Positions 5,538-6,748 of a DNA stretch of 6,748 bases are shown one piece after another. Origin of the DNA: an uncultured Bacteroidota bacterium. GTDB lineage: Bacteria; Bacteroidota; Bacteroidia; Chitinophagales; Chitinophagaceae. Location: the NCBI GenBank assembly GCA_903933995.1, contig CAIZMD010000292.1, forward strand, positions 1 to 6,748, given 5' to 3'. The first letter of the stretch is position 1. The number at the start of each line of letters is the position of its first letter. The notes below the pieces were generated by a model. It saw only the letters and a program-made list of their open reading frames with translations. It made no database searches and was not told the DNA's origin. The translations under genes were made by a program, and so were the position numbers.

Positions 5538-6748
5538 ACATATAGTAGCCCCTACCTAAAACAGACGTATAGCAGTACGCTCCCAGTTTCAACCTTACAT
5601 TCTTTGGATGCTGCCGATATGGACCAACGAGAATGGTTGTTAAACCTACTTGCCGAAAATCAGCAACAGGATCTACTCACAAACTTTAGTTGGTCCAAAG
5701 AGTTGAAACAGTTTGGCGGTTTTCTCAACAATATTGTTTTTTCTTTTGGAGCTGGCATGGTCATGAGAAAAATTGTGAGAAGGAACAAAAGGCTCAACCA
5801 TATTTTGCAATTCAAGGAACTGCAGCAAGTGCGTAGCAATATTGAAAAGGGTTCCTTTGCCTATGATACCCTGCTTTTTGGTTTAAAGCCCTGGCAGGTG
5901 CTGGAAAACAAATCACATTTGGCCAACCTGGTTTGTCTGGCCATTTTATTTGGCGATGAATTTATTGATGGCATTGCCCAATTATATGGCAAGCAAGAAG
6001 TGAGGGCCATTTTGGCCAATCCCAAGATTGATTTCTCCTTGCGATTTAAACTAACAGAACATGGCGCGGAGCTCTATTATGAATTTGATATTCGGGAGCT
6101 CTTACCAGACTGGGTACTAGACAGCGTGAATGAAAAATACGGCATTAGCTATCGCGATTTCTATGCCCACCTGCTGTTCTTATTAACAGAAATGAACCTG
6201 CACTTGGGCAAATTATTGGCCCATCAAATTAAGCCCGCTGCTAGTTTAATCTGTCAGGTCTGCAACAAATGTTTTGATACCTATAAAACGGATTTGGCAC
6301 AGTATCGTCATGATTATAGCATGGAGGAATTATTGTCTTATCAGCAGCGAAAAGACGATCAGATTATTCAGGTTTTGCTAGAACTACGTTGTGTGTTGCT
6401 GAACAAACACCTCAAAACTTATCAGCGCCATTTTGCCAATTGGAGTCTGATGGTGCGCAGTATGCAAGTCTATGACGATATGCAAGACCTTGCCCTGGAC
6501 TGCGGATATCAAATGAATTTTGTCTGCTATTTTGCCCATCAATTTTTTCCAAAAGAGTGGCATTGGTTGCAAGAACATCAAGCAGAGCTAACTCAGCTAA
6601 AGGGTTTGGAGCAACAAATGATGGTTAGTTTAAACATGCCTGCCTCTGTATTAATGTCTATGCAATACGCCAAGCAATTGGTGCAGGGCAATTTGAATTG
6701 GGTGCAACAAAAAATCACAGGTTATCTCTGGAAGAAAAACTGGTTTGG
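5517..6748 (+). CDS. Class I isoprenoid/terpenoid synthase-like protein, 3'-truncated
   Basis: An uninterrupted frame of 410 codons reaches the right edge without a stop, so the C-terminus is missing. Codon use and G+C resemble gatB, which supports it as coding. No signal peptide is seen; the protein looks mainly helical and cytoplasmic. Two Asp-rich motifs stand out: LFGDEFIDG (Asp147, Glu148, Asp151) and VYDDMQDLA (Asp320, Asp321, Asp324). Their form and order match the two metal-diphosphate-binding DDxxD motifs of trans-prenyltransferases and related class I terpenoid synthases, though their spacing of 173 residues is longer than the roughly 140 I recall for farnesyl diphosphate synthase. 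The Arg pair that normally follows the first motif in those enzymes is absent, so it is divergent. A CxxCxxC cluster (Cys246, 249, 252) is not standard for the fold. Start: ATG at 5517, with an alternative at 5535 (Met7). The reaction is unknown; a helical protein of another kind with chance DxxD motifs remains possible. Confidence 0.6.
   Translation, partial: MFQNLDMTYSSPYLKQTYSSTLPVSTLHSLDAADMDQREWLLNLLAENQQQDLLTNFSWSKELKQFGGFLNNIVFSFGAGMVMRKIVRRNKRLNHILQFKELQQVRSNIEKGSFAYDTLLFGLKPWQVLENKSHLANLVCLAILFGDEFIDGIAQLYGKQEVRAILANPKIDFSLRFKLTEHGAELYYEFDIRELLPDWVLDSVNEKYGISYRDFYAHLLFLLTEMNLHLGKLLAHQIKPAASLICQVCNKCFDTYKTDLAQYRHDYSMEELLSYQQRKDDQIIQVLLELRCVLLNKHLKTYQRHFANWSLMVRSMQVYDDMQDLALDCGYQMNFVCYFAHQFFPKEWHWLQEHQAELTQLKGLEQQMMVSLNMPASVLMSMQYAKQLVQGNLNWVQQKITGYLWKKNWF

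Overview
The window reads as a piece of a Bacteroidota chromosome, probably close to Chitinophagaceae/Sphingobacteriia. That placement is an inference from four things: a gatB promoter with the Bacteroidota -7 element TAnnTTTG almost touching the start codon, no obvious Shine-Dalgarno sequences, a DUF4369-plus-thioredoxin (TlpA-type) lipoprotein, and a GatB without most of the zinc-site cysteines. All five genes are on the + strand. No tRNA, rRNA, CRISPR array, transposase or integrase is visible, and no gene-free gap exceeds about 160 bases.

Layout. (1) 1-779 is the 3' part of a gene for a protein with two PDZ domains; it is open at the left edge and closed by a strong intrinsic terminator at 810-836. 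(2) 838-941 is an AT-rich intergenic stretch with two inverted repeats and a weak possible promoter. (3) 942-2684 encodes a secreted serine hydrolase of the CocE/NonD (X-Pro dipeptidyl-peptidase S15) type. It is clearly more AT-rich than every other gene here. (4) 2685-2817 holds an imperfect palindrome (GTATAAC ... GTTATAT) that resembles an integron attC site, followed by the gatB promoter. (5) 2818-4269 is gatB, the aminoacyl-tRNA amidotransferase B subunit. (6) 4306-5433 is a TlpA-like thiol-disulfide lipoprotein, probably co-transcribed with gatB, closed by a 21-bp terminator hairpin. (7) 5517-6748 is a long reading frame that runs off the right edge. It has two Asp-rich motifs (DEFID and DDMQD) arranged as in class I isoprenoid/terpenoid synthases.

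The genes do not form one pathway. gatB is housekeeping; the PDZ, hydrolase and TlpA-like proteins act in the envelope; the last gene is a probable cytoplasmic isoprenoid-type enzyme. Two points deserve most attention. One is the AT-rich hydrolase with an attC-like palindrome 20 bases after its stop codon, which could be a single captured gene cassette. The other is the divergent class I isoprenoid-synthase-like protein, which has a CxxCxxC cluster and a near-perfect palindrome over its two possible start codons. Neither amounts to a demonstrated new system.
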